From Bacillus changyiensis (GTDB taxonomy: Bacteria > Bacillota > Bacilli > Bacillales > Bacillaceae), in the NCBI RefSeq assembly GCF_027706145.1, contig NZ_JAQFWW010000001.1, positions 496,001 to 560,000 on the forward strand: a DNA stretch of 64,000 nt, given 5' to 3'. The notes beneath the pieces are model-generated. The model was given only the letters and a program-made list of their open reading frames with translations, did no database searches and was not told the origin of the DNA. Shown here one piece after another: positions 54,975 to 64,000 of the stretch. Numbering within the stretch: the first letter of the stretch is position 1; each line of letters starts with the position of its first letter. Position numbers and translations under genes: made by a program.

Positions 54975-55787
54975 TCACCTCAGGTTTGCAATGTACGACG
55001 ATGGGCTAAATGTTTTAGCATATTCTTCAAACATATTTAAGGCTTGTTCTCTTGTCTCAGGCGAGAGAAGATCATCTTTTAGCTCCTCTATCTTTTTGAC
55101 TAGAGCGCTTCCGACGACAACACCGTCTGCAAGTTCATTCATCATTTTGACATGTTTAGAGCTTGATACTCCAAAACCGACAACGACAGGTACAGTGCTT
55201 ATTGCTTTGACTGACCTGATAAAGGAAGAAATAGAATCATCAAATTGATTCCGTTCGCCCGTCACGCCAAGCGAAGATACACAATATACAAATCCCTTAG
55301 CCTGCTCAATAATTTGCTGAATTCGGCTTTCACTTGTCGGTGCAACAAGGGAAATATAAGTAATCCCATGTTCTTCGCAATTCCTTCTCAAAATGGTGCT
55401 TTCTTCAAACGGTAGATCTGGAACAAGCAATCCATCTATTTTATTTTGTTGCAGTAAAGCGAAAAAGCGTTCTGTATCTAATTGTAACACAGGATTATAA
55501 TACGTAAAGAGAATAATCGGAATATTGACACCATTTTTTTTCATTTCACCTGCAAGTTTTATCGTTTCAATGATGTTCATCCCGCTATCAAGCGCTCTTT
55601 TTGATGCTCGTTGAATAACAGGACCATCTGCTAAGGGATCAGAATAAGGGACACCTAATTCAAGAACGGTTGCCCCTGCTTTTTGCAGAGATTTCGCCAA
55701 TTCTATGGAGATTTCAAATTGCGGATCACCGGCTGTTATGAACGGGACAAAACATTTCTCAAGCGGCTCTTTTTTCAAATTAAACAT
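54975..55787 (-). CDS. trpA: Tryptophan synthase alpha chain
   Basis: TrpA splits indole-3-glycerol phosphate and channels indole to TrpB. It is a TIM barrel with catalytic Glu in [20 protein letters not shown] and aspartate in the same loop. The phosphate loop VGFGVSS and [11 protein letters not shown] close the site. It has 270 residues and overlaps trpB by 8 bases. Confidence 0.97.
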   Translation of the reverse strand: MFNLKKEPLEKCFVPFITAGDPQFEISIELAKSLQKAGATVLELGVPYSDPLADGPVIQRASKRALDSGMNIIETIKLAGEMKKNGVNIPIILFTYYNPVLQLDTERFFALLQQNKIDGLLVPDLPFEESTILRRNCEEHGITYISLVAPTSESRIQQIIEQAKGFVYCVSSLGVTGERNQFDDSISSFIRSVKAISTVPVVVGFGVSSSKHVKMMNELADGVVVGSALVKKIEELKDDLLSPETREQALNMFEEYAKTFSPSSYIANLR

Positions 55788-56982
55788 CTTGACTCACCTC
55801 TTTTTCCAACACCTTCATTAAGGTGTTGACATCTTTGTCTCCTCTGCCAGAAAGGCAAACAAGAATACTTTTATCATTTCCCATATCCTTCGCGATTTCA
55901 AAAGCTTTTGCCAAAGCATGGGCAGATTCAATTGCTGGTAAAATCCCTTCTGTCTCAGCAAGCAGCTTTAAACTTGAAATGGCTTCATCATCTGTAACAG
56001 CTTCATATTGGACACGTCCACATTGATGAAGGTGTGCATGTTCTGGCCCAACTCCAGGATAGTCGAGTCCAGCTGATATGGAATACGGTTCAACAATCTG
56101 ACCGTACTCATCTTGAAGCAAATAAGTTAAAGAACCGTGGATGACACCTTTAGAGCCTTTCGTTATTGTTGCGGCATGATTTGGTGTTCCAATTCCTTTT
56201 CCAGCCGCCTCAACGCCGATCAACTGAACAGATTCATCGATAAAGGCACTGAACATCCCAATCGCATTGCTTCCGCCTCCAACACAGGCGATCACTTTGT
56301 CAGGAAGAGATTGTTCCGTTTTATAAAATTGAGCCTTGGCCTCATCACCAATGATCCGCTGAAACTCCCGGACCATGCATGGATACGGATGGGGGCCGAC
56401 TACAGAACCGATCATATAAAAATGATCGCGACAATGCTGGACCCAATAACGAATCGCTTCATTTGTTGCATCCTTCAATGTTCCATTTCCACTCGTTACC
56501 GAAACAACTTTAGCTCCTAACAGTTTCATGCGAAATACATTGAGCGATTGTCTTGCCACATCTTCCTCACCCATAAAAACAAGGCAAGACATACCAAACT
56601 TTGCAGCAACAGTTGCTGCGGCAACACCGTGTTGCCCAGCTCCAGTTTCAGCAATTAATTTTGTCTTGCCCATTTTTTTGGCAAGCAGCGCTTGGCCAAG
56701 AGCATTATTAATCTTATGCGCGCCGGTATGGTTTAAATCTTCTCTTTTTAAATATATTTTAGCTCCACCTAAATGATTTGTCAGTCGTTCCGCAAAGGTC
56801 AATGCAGTCGGCCGTCCTGAATAGTCATATAGCAACTGTTGATAATCCTTTTTAAACAATGGATCGTTTTTTAGTTCCATAAACGCTGTTTCAATCTCTT
56901 CCAAGGGTTGCATTAAAGTTTCCGGGACAAATTTTCCTCCAAATTGGCCAAACCTGCCTTGTTCATTCGGATATTGATACAT
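55780..56982 (-). CDS. trpB: Tryptophan synthase beta chain
   Basis: TrpB condenses indole with serine. The PLP lysine is in [15 protein letters not shown], the phosphate loop is [12 protein letters not shown], and [11 protein letters not shown] is the substrate loop. It has 400 residues, ending in the usual [10 protein letters not shown] region. Its start overlaps the trpF end by one base (55780-56982 against 56982), a coupled start. Confidence 0.98.
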   Translation of the reverse strand: MYQYPNEQGRFGQFGGKFVPETLMQPLEEIETAFMELKNDPLFKKDYQQLLYDYSGRPTALTFAERLTNHLGGAKIYLKREDLNHTGAHKINNALGQALLAKKMGKTKLIAETGAGQHGVAAATVAAKFGMSCLVFMGEEDVARQSLNVFRMKLLGAKVVSVTSGNGTLKDATNEAIRYWVQHCRDHFYMIGSVVGPHPYPCMVREFQRIIGDEAKAQFYKTEQSLPDKVIACVGGGSNAIGMFSAFIDESVQLIGVEAAGKGIGTPNHAATITKGSKGVIHGSLTYLLQDEYGQIVEPYSISAGLDYPGVGPEHAHLHQCGRVQYEAVTDDEAISSLKLLAETEGILPAIESAHALAKAFEIAKDMGNDKSILVCLSGRGDKDVNTLMKVLEKEVSQDV

Positions 56983-57620
56983 TACATAAACACCCTTTCT
57001 TCGAAAAGGCTGATCAGCCTTTCACTCTTTTGACCTTTCTCTTCAATTCCGCTTGCCAGATCGATGCCTGGTGGCTGCCATTTTAACAGATTGGTTACGT
57101 TTTGGGGATGAACACCCCCAGCGATAAATAATCGTTTTCCTTCTTTTGCTGCTGTTTCTTTATAAAAAGGAACGTGCTCCCATGAAAAAGCTATGCCAGA
57201 TCCTCCCCTTACCCCATGCACAGATGAATCAATGATAAATCCGTCTACAGTAGAAATGAGGTTGTTCATGGTGTGGATGGTACCACTTTCATGAGGAAGC
57301 GCCTTCCAAATCTCGCAATCTGTCATCACGCTTAGTTGTTTAATATCCTCTATTGTTTCATCTCCATGAAGCTGAATCACGTCTAAAGGAACGGTTTTAA
57401 CAGTCTCAGCAATAGTGGCAGCTGACTCATTGACAAAGACACCGACAAGTTTTTTGTCTACTAAATCTACTTGTTTACACCATCTGTTCACATCAAGAGG
57501 ATGTACAGATCGTTTACTTTCCGCAAAAATAAAACCGAGGTAATCAGCTAGAGAGCAAGCTGTCACCTTTAAATCATGTAACGAATGAATCCCACAATAT
57601 TTCAGATTTGGTCTAATCAT
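56982..57620 (-). CDS. trpF: Phosphoribosylanthranilate isomerase
   Basis: TrpF carries out the Amadori rearrangement of phosphoribosylanthranilate. It is a TIM barrel with the general-base cysteine in KYCGIHS near the start and the aspartate in [26 protein letters not shown] and GIDLASGIE form the phosphate site. It has 212 residues and overlaps trpC by 8 bases. Confidence 0.96.
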   Translation of the reverse strand: MIRPNLKYCGIHSLHDLKVTACSLADYLGFIFAESKRSVHPLDVNRWCKQVDLVDKKLVGVFVNESAATIAETVKTVPLDVIQLHGDETIEDIKQLSVMTDCEIWKALPHESGTIHTMNNLISTVDGFIIDSSVHGVRGGSGIAFSWEHVPFYKETAAKEGKRLFIAGGVHPQNVTNLLKWQPPGIDLASGIEEKGQKSERLISLFEERVFM

Positions 57621-58377
57621 CGTTTATTTCTCCGAATAATTGATTGACTGCGGTTTGCTGTGATGGTTCTCTCATCAGTGATTCGCCGACAAGAACAGCT
57701 TGTGCACCGCAGTTTTTCACAAGAATCAAGTCCTCTTTTTTGCCGATCCCGCTTTCACTAATAAGAATTGTACCATCGGGAACGAGTTTTGCGATTCGTT
57801 CTGTTTGGCTGATGGAAGTTTCAAAGGTTTTCAGGTTTCGATTGTTCACACCGATCATCTCAGGAATAAACAACTTCAAAATCCCTTCAAGAGTCTTTTC
57901 ATCATGAACCTCAACCAAGACATCCATTCCTTTTTGAGCAGCTTCTTCATACAGTTCATAAAGCTTACTCGAGTCAAGTGCTTCACCAATCAATAAAATT
58001 GCATCGGCTCCAATTCGATTCGCTTCTTCAACCTGAACTGAATCAATGATAAAATCCTTACGTAAAATGGGTAGTGAAACAACACGTTTAACTGCTGTCA
58101 AATATTCGTTCTTCCCTTGAAAGAAATGTTCATCTGTTAAGATTGACAAACAATCAGCTTTAGCCTGTTCGTACTGTTTGGCAATTTCCACAGGATCAAA
58201 TCGCTCTTTTATCAACCCTTTTGATGGCGAAGCTTTTTTTATCTCAGCAATGAGAGCGACAAACCGATTCGGGGAAAGGAGCGCATTTTTAAAAGAACGT
58301 TTCGGTAGTTTTAGATCCTCAGGTAGTTCAATGTTTAACAACTCTGCTCGTTTTCTCTCAATCATTTGATCCAGCAT
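57613..58377 (-). CDS. trpC: Indole-3-glycerol phosphate synthase
   Basis: TrpC closes the indole ring. It is a TIM barrel with [12 protein letters not shown], the catalytic lysine in VLRKDFIID, and glutamate in the [10 protein letters not shown] and SESGIG regions. It has 254 residues and overlaps both trpD (20 bases) and trpF. Confidence 0.97.
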   Translation of the reverse strand: MLDQMIERKRAELLNIELPEDLKLPKRSFKNALLSPNRFVALIAEIKKASPSKGLIKERFDPVEIAKQYEQAKADCLSILTDEHFFQGKNEYLTAVKRVVSLPILRKDFIIDSVQVEEANRIGADAILLIGEALDSSKLYELYEEAAQKGMDVLVEVHDEKTLEGILKLFIPEMIGVNNRNLKTFETSISQTERIAKLVPDGTILISESGIGKKEDLILVKNCGAQAVLVGESLMREPSQQTAVNQLFGEINDD

Positions 58378-59383
58378 AGCGCTCTTCCTCTCTTTTTAAC
58401 TGGAACAGCTGATGAAGAGCTTTTCCTTTTTCAATCGTCTCAATAGCAATGGCCACGCCCTCTTTTAAACTAGACACCTGGTCTGCTACATATAAAGCGG
58501 CTCCTGCGTTAAACGCAGCGATATGAAGAGCAGACTCTGTACTGTTTTGTTTGAAAATATCGATGATGACTTGACCGCTTTCTTCTGCTGTGTTGACTTG
58601 AATGTCTGCTAGGTTGCCAAACGACAGACCGACGTCATATGGTTCAACAGTATACTCAAACCGCTTACCTTCCTTTAATTCAATCACATTTGTCGGTGAT
58701 GTAATCGAAAATTCATCAAGACCTTCCCTGCTTGAAACAAATAAAACATGCTCTGGTTCGAAAAAAGCTAACGCTCCAGCCATCAACTTTGCTTTTTCAA
58801 TTGAATAGACACCGATCACCTGCCGTTTGGCATTCATCGGGTTGCTAAGCGGGCCGAGTAGATTAAATACACTTCTAAAACCGAGATCTTTCCTTACTCC
58901 TGCCACATGCTTCATAGAAGGATAATAGCTTGGTGCGTATAAAAAACCCATATTATACTGTTCTATGCTGCGTTTTGCTTCTTCAGGTGTTGTCTGAATG
59001 TTCACTCCAAGATATTCAAGTACATCTGCACTTCCACTTTTCGATGAAACTGAACGATTTCCGTGTTTGGCAATTTTAGCACCAGCGGCAGAAGCAATAA
59101 TAGCAGCTGCTGTTGAAACATTGAAAGTAGAAAGGCCATCACCTCCTGTTCCACACGTATCAACAAGGCCTTTTGGTCCTTCTATTGTTAATCCCTTCTC
59201 CCGCATTGTTCTGACAAAACCGATCACTTCTTCAACTGTTTCTCCCCGGTAAGTAAGAACGGAAAGCAGTCCACCTGTTTCAGCCGGACTCAATAAGCCT
59301 GACATCATCATGTCCATGATCTCTTTCGCCTCAGTTTCACTCATTGTACGCCCGTTAATGCAAGATTTCAGCAGTTCGTTCAT
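58358..59383 (-). CDS. trpD: Anthranilate phosphoribosyltransferase
   Basis: TrpD joins anthranilate to PRPP. It has the PRPP loop [32 protein letters not shown] for anthranilate, and NLLGPLSNP. It has 341 residues. It overlaps trpE by 29 bases, so the two subunits or enzymes are translationally coupled. Confidence 0.97.
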   Translation of the reverse strand: MNELLKSCINGRTMSETEAKEIMDMMMSGLLSPAETGGLLSVLTYRGETVEEVIGFVRTMREKGLTIEGPKGLVDTCGTGGDGLSTFNVSTAAAIIASAAGAKIAKHGNRSVSSKSGSADVLEYLGVNIQTTPEEAKRSIEQYNMGFLYAPSYYPSMKHVAGVRKDLGFRSVFNLLGPLSNPMNAKRQVIGVYSIEKAKLMAGALAFFEPEHVLFVSSREGLDEFSITSPTNVIELKEGKRFEYTVEPYDVGLSFGNLADIQVNTAEESGQVIIDIFKQNSTESALHIAAFNAGAALYVADQVSSLKEGVAIAIETIEKGKALHQLFQLKREEERYAGSND

Positions 59384-60893
59384 TTCCGTACCCCTCTCTC
59401 CCTAGAAAAATCTTTTCTGCAATTTGGATCGTCTTGAGCAATGCTTTAGCTTTATTGAATGATTCTTCCCATTCCTTTTCAGGGACCGAGTCAGCCACAA
59501 TCCCAGCGCCAGCTTGAATCGTCGCCACCCCGTCTTTGATACTCATCGTCCTGATTGTGATGCAAGAATCGATATTTCCGTCAAAGCCGATATATGCGAT
59601 ACAACCTCCATACGTCTCTCTCGGAGTTGGCTCAAGTTCGTTCAGAAGCTGCATGGCTCTTATTTTCGGAGCGCCTGTTAAAGTGCCGGCCGGAAACGCG
59701 CTCATTAAAGCATCAACCGGGTGAACACCTGTTTTTAAAGTACCGGTAACGACCGAAATCATGTGCATAACGTGGGAAAATGAGACAACCTTACCGAAGT
59801 CATTCACTTTGACAGACCCATATTCAGCCACTCTGCCAATATCATTTCTAGCTAAATCAACAAGCATACAATGCTCCGCTTTTTCTTTATCATCAGCCAA
59901 AAGTTCTTTCTGCAAACGCTCATCTTCAGCCTGACTGGTTCCCCGTTTTCTTGTCCCTGCAATCGGATGAATTTCGAGATGTCCATTTTGAACATGAATC
60001 AAACGTTCCGGCGAACTTCCAACAAGTTCACGATCAGGCAGCTTTATATAGTACATATATGGTGAAGGATTCACCAACCTCAGCACTCTGTATAATTCAA
60101 ATGAACTGACTTTCACCGGAATTTCAAATCTTTGCGACAATACCCCTTGAAAGATATCTCCAGCTTTCATGTATTCTTTCAACCTCTCAACACCAACTAA
60201 AAATTGTGATTTTTCATGTGTTGATTGAATGTTTTCAACACTCAATGGTAAGTCGTGGTGATGAGAAAAAAATAATTCCTTTGCGGTTTTCCGGTCGCTC
60301 AACTTCTGTTTAAGCTGGTTGAGTTCCTGTTTAACACTTTTATAAATCCTGATCTTTTCTGTTTCTGTTTCAGTGCCATCAAGCCTCGCATAATGAATCA
60401 AGTGAACCTTTCTCAACTCATGATCATAGGCAACCATCTTTCTACAGACAAATAACAGACATTTCTCAAAATCGGTGTCATGTTGATGTTTGGCAATAGA
60501 TGGTTCAACAAGGGACATAAAATCACAGCTTAAATATCCTACAGCCCCGCCGACAAACGGAATTTCTAAATCAGGCGTCTTGATTAAACATGTTTGTGAC
60601 ATCCATTCAAGAACTCTTTTTAATTGTGAAGCGCTATAAAGCTTCTGTTGATCTTGATCATATACGTGAACTTGACCGTTTTTCTCTTTAATCGTCAAAA
60701 ATGGATCAAGACCGATAAAAGAATATCTCGACCAGACCGAAGAATCATCTCTGCTTTCAAGCAAGTATACGATCTCATTCTCCAGTTTTTCGACAACTTG
60801 AATCGGGGTTAGTGTATCCACAACATAACTTTCAACAATAGGAATCGTTCTGAAATGTACAGTGTCCTCCATAAACGAGGAAAAGTTATTCAA
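59355..60893 (-). CDS. trpE: Anthranilate synthase component I
   Basis: TrpE makes anthranilate from chorismate with ammonia delivered by the glutaminase (PabA/TrpG), which in Bacillus is encoded in the folate operon and is indeed absent here. The tryptophan feedback motif LLESRDD lies near residue 46. The chorismate-binding domain carries GDIFQGVLSQRFEIP, IAGTRKRG and GGCIAYIGFDG. It has 512 residues. Start TTG 60893 has AAGGAGAGAG upstream, which can be hidden in a hairpin. Confidence 0.97.
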   Translation of the reverse strand: MNNFSSFMEDTVHFRTIPIVESYVVDTLTPIQVVEKLENEIVYLLESRDDSSVWSRYSFIGLDPFLTIKEKNGQVHVYDQDQQKLYSASQLKRVLEWMSQTCLIKTPDLEIPFVGGAVGYLSCDFMSLVEPSIAKHQHDTDFEKCLLFVCRKMVAYDHELRKVHLIHYARLDGTETETEKIRIYKSVKQELNQLKQKLSDRKTAKELFFSHHHDLPLSVENIQSTHEKSQFLVGVERLKEYMKAGDIFQGVLSQRFEIPVKVSSFELYRVLRLVNPSPYMYYIKLPDRELVGSSPERLIHVQNGHLEIHPIAGTRKRGTSQAEDERLQKELLADDKEKAEHCMLVDLARNDIGRVAEYGSVKVNDFGKVVSFSHVMHMISVVTGTLKTGVHPVDALMSAFPAGTLTGAPKIRAMQLLNELEPTPRETYGGCIAYIGFDGNIDSCITIRTMSIKDGVATIQAGAGIVADSVPEKEWEESFNKAKALLKTIQIAEKIFLGREGYGNERTAEILH

Positions 60894-60901
60894 AGTTTCT
60901 C

Positions 60902-60925
60902 TCTCCTTTTTGTAGGTGAAGGAGA
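60902..60925 (-). promoter_or_regulatory. Hairpin masking the trpE ribosome binding site
   Basis: On the minus strand TCTCCTT (60925-60919) pairs perfectly with AAGGAGA (60908-60902), the trpE ribosome site. B. subtilis has the same device: TRAP binding lets this hairpin form and lowers trpE translation. Confidence 0.75.
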
Positions 60926-60974
60926 ATGAGAGACAGCATGAGAAGGAAAAACAGGTTGGATATTTGCGTGAAAG

Positions 60975-61006
60975 TAAACAAACCCAAAAGACGATGTCTT
61001 TTGGGT
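60975..61006 (-). terminator. trp attenuator terminator
   Basis: On the minus strand ACCCAAAAGAC-ATC-GTCTTTTGGGT, an 11-base perfect stem, is followed by TTGTTT. It sits between the TRAP site and trpE, so read-through decides expression of trpEDCFBA. Confidence 0.88.
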
Positions 61007-61027
61007 AGAATGAATAAACGTTTTATA

Positions 61028-61080
61028 CTCAGCTCATCTAAAAACTCATTCTCAAACTACCCTAATCTCATCTCAAACTA
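61028..61080 (-). promoter_or_regulatory. TRAP binding site with ten (G/U)AG triplets
   Basis: Read on the minus strand, TAG or GAG triplets lie at 61080-78, 74-72, 69-67, 64-62, 59-57, 53-51, 47-45, 40-38, 35-33 and 30-28. The spacers are 3, 2, 2, 2, 3, 3, 4, 2 and 2 bases. This is the binding pattern of the 11-subunit TRAP (MtrB) ring. B. subtilis has eleven triplets; I count ten. Confidence 0.9.
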
Positions 61081-61086
61081 ACCTTT

Positions 61087-61104
61087 ATACACACTCCTGT
61101 GTAT
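61087..61104 (-). promoter_or_regulatory. trp leader 5' stem-loop
   Basis: ATACACA and TGTGTAT form a perfect 7-base stem with a 4-base loop just upstream of the TRAP triplets. The B. subtilis trp leader has an equivalent 5' stem-loop that assists TRAP binding. Confidence 0.7.
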
Positions 61105-61120
61105 TTCTAAGGTTCTTATA

Positions 61121-61150
61121 ATCGTATTATAATTCAGTCTTTTTTGTCAA
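61121..61150 (-). promoter_or_regulatory. Internal trp promoter
   Basis: TTGACA (61150-61145) lies within the 3' end of aroH, followed after 18 bases by TACGAT (61126-61121). A TATAAT closer by is too near the -35. This would give a transcript starting just ahead of the leader stem-loop. Confidence 0.55.
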
Positions 61151-61510
61151 TGATAAATCAGGTCGAAGGGAAACGGCATTTTCTAAATAAACATGACAGA
61201 TTTCATTTTGCCGTTTTTCAGTTTGCACAGTCATCATGACGCGAATGCACTGTTTCAGACCATGAGTTACATCCATTTCCTGCATGCACATCACAGGGAC
61301 ATACTGCCAACCTTCAAACATTCTTACGACTTTAGCAGGAAAGGCAGCGTGAAGATCAGGTGTGGCCGATATCAAAATGTGGACCACTGTTTCTGGTTTC
61401 ACTTGATTTTCAATGATCATATTGTCAATCAGTTGTTTTGTCTTTTCGGTTATGTCTTTTTCTGTATCGTGTTCAACAGTGGTTGCTCCTCGAATACCGC
61501 GAATCATCAT
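61127..61510 (-). CDS. aroH: Chorismate mutase, AroH type
   Basis: This monofunctional chorismate mutase makes prephenate for tyrosine and phenylalanine. Its 127 residues match the trimeric Bacillus AroH fold. The active-site arginine is in IRGIRGATTVE (Arg7 region), with glutamate and arginine in KQCIRVMMTVQ and the region around CMQEMDVTHGL. The start is ATG 61510 behind GGAGGAG within the end of aroB. The trp promoter lies at its 3' end. Confidence 0.96.
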   Translation of the reverse strand: MMIRGIRGATTVEHDTEKDITEKTKQLIDNMIIENQVKPETVVHILISATPDLHAAFPAKVVRMFEGWQYVPVMCMQEMDVTHGLKQCIRVMMTVQTEKRQNEICHVYLENAVSLRPDLSLTKKTEL

Positions 61511-62596
61511 TCAAATCTCCTCCATTCTCCAGACATTCAGCCATCGTTCAATCTCTTCAGCTTTAAAAGAGTGCAGACTGACACTGCCGATCTGGTCAAG
61601 CAGGACAAACTGAATGATTCCTCCACGTGTCTTTTTATCACTCATCATTCGATTGACCAATGATTCTGTTGATACTTCTCGTTTTAGTTTTACCGGAAAC
61701 CCAATATTCCCCAACCAGTTCTTAATATGTTTTCGGTCAAGTGGACAATTCAAAACCTGTTCACTGACAAACAAAGCAAACTGCATACCTAATGCCACGG
61801 CATCACCATGTGTCATTTCACCATAACCGTACTCAGCTTCAACAGCATGGCCTAATGTATGACCAAAATTTAAGTAGGCTCTGATTCCTTCTTCTCGCTC
61901 ATCTTTCGAAACGATCGCTGCTTTAATTGAAACACCTTTATATATCATGTCATTCAGTTGTTCAGTTGTGATTTTTTCAAGTGAATCAATTGTAAAAAGA
62001 TCTTTTAAAAATGATTCATCATGAATAAAGGCGTGTTTGATGACCTCTGCAAGTCCTGATCTCAGTTCTTTTTCGGGTAGAGTTGCAAGGCATTCTGTAT
62101 CATAAATAACAGCTTTAGGCTGATGAAAAGCACCTACTAAATTTTTACCGAGCTGGTGGTTGATTGCGACCTTACCCCCAACTGCACTATCATGAGCTAG
62201 CAATGTTGTCGGAAATTGAAGATAATCGATACCTCTCATAAAAGTTGCTGCGACAAAACCAGCAAGATCACCGATGACACCCCCACCAAGAGCAATCATA
62301 CAAGATGAACGATCAAGATGAAACTGAATCGCTTCTGTCTGCAGTTTCATGAACATATCAATGGATTTGGCTTGTTCGCCACTAGGGATAGTTACCTTTT
62401 TAACTGGCCAATGGCTATGTAGCAGATTAAACAGCTCTTCTCCATAATGCTTATCAACTTCTTCATCAGTAATCAAGAGAAGCTTTGTCATCGGCAAATT
62501 CAAAGACGACAGAAGTTCAACTGCATTTTTCCTAATGCCTTCACCAATAAAAATCGGATAAGTCAAAGAAGCTGTTTCAATGTGAAGTGATTTCAT
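61511..62596 (-). CDS. aroB: 3-dehydroquinate synthase
   Basis: AroB cyclises DAHP to dehydroquinate using NAD and zinc. It has the NAD region [32 protein letters not shown], and the metal histidines in [12 protein letters not shown]. It has 361 residues. It overlaps aroF by one base (TAATG) and aroH follows immediately. Confidence 0.97.
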   Translation of the reverse strand: MKSLHIETASLTYPIFIGEGIRKNAVELLSSLNLPMTKLLLITDEEVDKHYGEELFNLLHSHWPVKKVTIPSGEQAKSIDMFMKLQTEAIQFHLDRSSCMIALGGGVIGDLAGFVAATFMRGIDYLQFPTTLLAHDSAVGGKVAINHQLGKNLVGAFHQPKAVIYDTECLATLPEKELRSGLAEVIKHAFIHDESFLKDLFTIDSLEKITTEQLNDMIYKGVSIKAAIVSKDEREEGIRAYLNFGHTLGHAVEAEYGYGEMTHGDAVALGMQFALFVSEQVLNCPLDRKHIKNWLGNIGFPVKLKREVSTESLVNRMMSDKKTRGGIIQFVLLDQIGSVSLHSFKAEEIERWLNVWRMEEI

Positions 62597-63768
62597 TAAA
62601 ACTCCCTCGCCAATTCTCTCATTTTCTCAACATTTTCAGCGATCCGTTCCATTTGATCAACGCCAAATTGATCAACGATTGCACTCGCAATTTCCCAAGC
62701 TACAACTGCTTCGGCCACAACGCTGGCCGCTGGGACTGCACAAGAATCAGAACGTTCAATGCTGGCGTTGAACGGCTCTTTCGTCTCAATATCAACACTT
62801 TTTAGTGGTTTATATAGAGTTGGGATTGGCTTCATCACACCTCTGACTACAATTGGCATACCGGTTGTCATACCGCCCTCTAGTCCTCCAAGTCGGTTTG
62901 TTGACCGTGTATATCCTTTTTCATCATCCCAAATAATTTCGTCGTGAACCTCACTGCCGTTTTTTCTTGCTGCTTCAAAGCCAATTCCGAACTCAACACC
63001 TTTAAAAGCATTGATACTCAAAATCGCAGCAGCAAGCTTGCTGTCGAGTTTGCGATCGTAATGCACATAGCTACCGAGCCCAACAGGCACCCCTTCTACA
63101 ATGACTTCAACTACTCCACCGATCGAATCACCATTTTCTTTCGCTTTGTCAATTGCAGCCATCATTTCTTTCCCAGCTTTACTATCAACGCATCTGACAG
63201 GTGAATCTTCCGTCACTTTTTTCAAGTCTTCAATTGAAGTGTAATTTGTATGCTCTGCCTTTATTCCGCCAATTTCCAAAACATGCCCTGCCACTTGAAT
63301 ACCAAGCTCAGACAAGATTTTTTTGGCAACCGCACCTGCAGCAACCCGGACAGTTGTTTCTCTAGCTGAAGAACGTTCGAGTACATTTCGCATATCCCTG
63401 TGGCCATATTTAATCGCACCGTTTAGATCAGCATGCCCTGGTCTCGGTCTTGATATTTGCCGCTTCATTTCCTGTTCTTCTTCTTCTGAAATCGGTTCTG
63501 AGCCCATGATTTTAGTCCAGTGGGCCCAGTCTTTATTTTCAACGACAAGTGCAATCGGAGATCCGAGAGAACGACCATGCCTGACACCACTTGTAATTTC
63601 CACCTGATCTTTTTCAATTTGCATACGCCGGCCCCGACCATATCCTTTTTGCCGTCTCAAAAGTTCATGGTTAATATCTTCTTTCGTGATCTGCAGTCCT
63701 GCAGGGACTCCTTCAATAATCGCTGTAAGCTGAGGACCGTGAGATTCGCCAGCTGTTAAATATCTCAT
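62596..63768 (-). CDS. aroF: Chorismate synthase (aroC elsewhere)
   Basis: This enzyme converts EPSP to chorismate with reduced FMN. It has the N-terminal [54 protein letters not shown], and late [16 protein letters not shown] with [11 protein letters not shown]. It has 390 residues. The gene is called aroF in B. subtilis. It heads aroF-aroB-aroH, 71 bases downstream of cheR. Confidence 0.97.
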   Translation of the reverse strand: MRYLTAGESHGPQLTAIIEGVPAGLQITKEDINHELLRRQKGYGRGRRMQIEKDQVEITSGVRHGRSLGSPIALVVENKDWAHWTKIMGSEPISEEEEQEMKRQISRPRPGHADLNGAIKYGHRDMRNVLERSSARETTVRVAAGAVAKKILSELGIQVAGHVLEIGGIKAEHTNYTSIEDLKKVTEDSPVRCVDSKAGKEMMAAIDKAKENGDSIGGVVEVIVEGVPVGLGSYVHYDRKLDSKLAAAILSINAFKGVEFGIGFEAARKNGSEVHDEIIWDDEKGYTRSTNRLGGLEGGMTTGMPIVVRGVMKPIPTLYKPLKSVDIETKEPFNASIERSDSCAVPAASVVAEAVVAWEIASAIVDQFGVDQMERIAENVEKMRELAREF

Positions 63769-63839
63769 GATTCCAATCTCCCTTCATCACATTAACGCTT
63801 TTAAGTAAAACTATAACACACCCCTTATACAAAAGTCAG

Positions 63840-64000
<161 letters not shown>

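Overview
The window is chromosomal DNA from a low-GC Gram-positive endospore former, most likely a Bacillus of or near the B. subtilis group. The evidence is the spore genes (sspM, spoVK, ypjB), a bacillithiol pathway (bshA, bshB1), a menaquinol:cytochrome c reductase (qcrABC), a TRAP-type trp leader and long runs of B. subtilis-like gene order. The proteins are clearly diverged from B. subtilis 168, and I do not assign a species. No rRNA, tRNA or CRISPR array was found.

Left part (1-11 kb, accessory): a cupin gene and an MFS exporter, then a yncD-type alanine racemase, then about 7 kb of degraded mobile DNA lying against the 3' end of glnA. The last glnA codons plus its terminator occur twice (10905-11002 and 5199-5289). 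Next to each copy lies the 3' end of a different, broken tyrosine recombinase, followed by its own set of short arm-like repeats. Between the two copies are a small basic protein, a Phr-type signal peptide gene with three tandem ENGAL repeats, a frameshifted rap gene, an intact LXG toxin with an Ntox50-like tip and its probable immunity gene, and a phage lysis module (holin-like gene plus a broken amidase). This reads as at least two elements accreted in tandem at the glnA 3' end.

Middle (11-20.5 kb): glnA and glnR with two GlnR/TnrA operators, ynbB, hflX, two small unrecognised genes and spoVK. A loose region follows with an acetyltransferase, a truncated second LXG gene, two small ORFs and a palindromic Bacillus-type interspersed repeat. 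As I recall the B. subtilis 168 map, glnRA-spoVK and the next block are several hundred kb apart there, so a synteny junction falls at about 17.6-20.6 kb.

Right part (20.6-64 kb, conserved core, mostly minus strand): ypqE, ypqA, yppG, yppF, yppE, yppD, sspM, yppC, then recU-ponA (plus strand), ypoC-nth-dnaD, asnS, aspB-ypmB-ypmA-dinG, panBCD, birA-cca-bshA-bshB1-mgsA-dapB-ypjD, ypjC (plus strand), ypjB, ypjA, qcrABC, ypiF, ypiB, ypiA, and the aromatic supraoperon cheR-aroF-aroB-aroH-trpEDCFBA-hisC-tyrA-aroE. The supraoperon carries chorismate to tryptophan, with branches to tyrosine and histidine transamination. Its internal trp leader has a 5' stem-loop, ten (G/U)AG triplets, an intrinsic terminator and a hairpin that can mask the trpE ribosome binding site.
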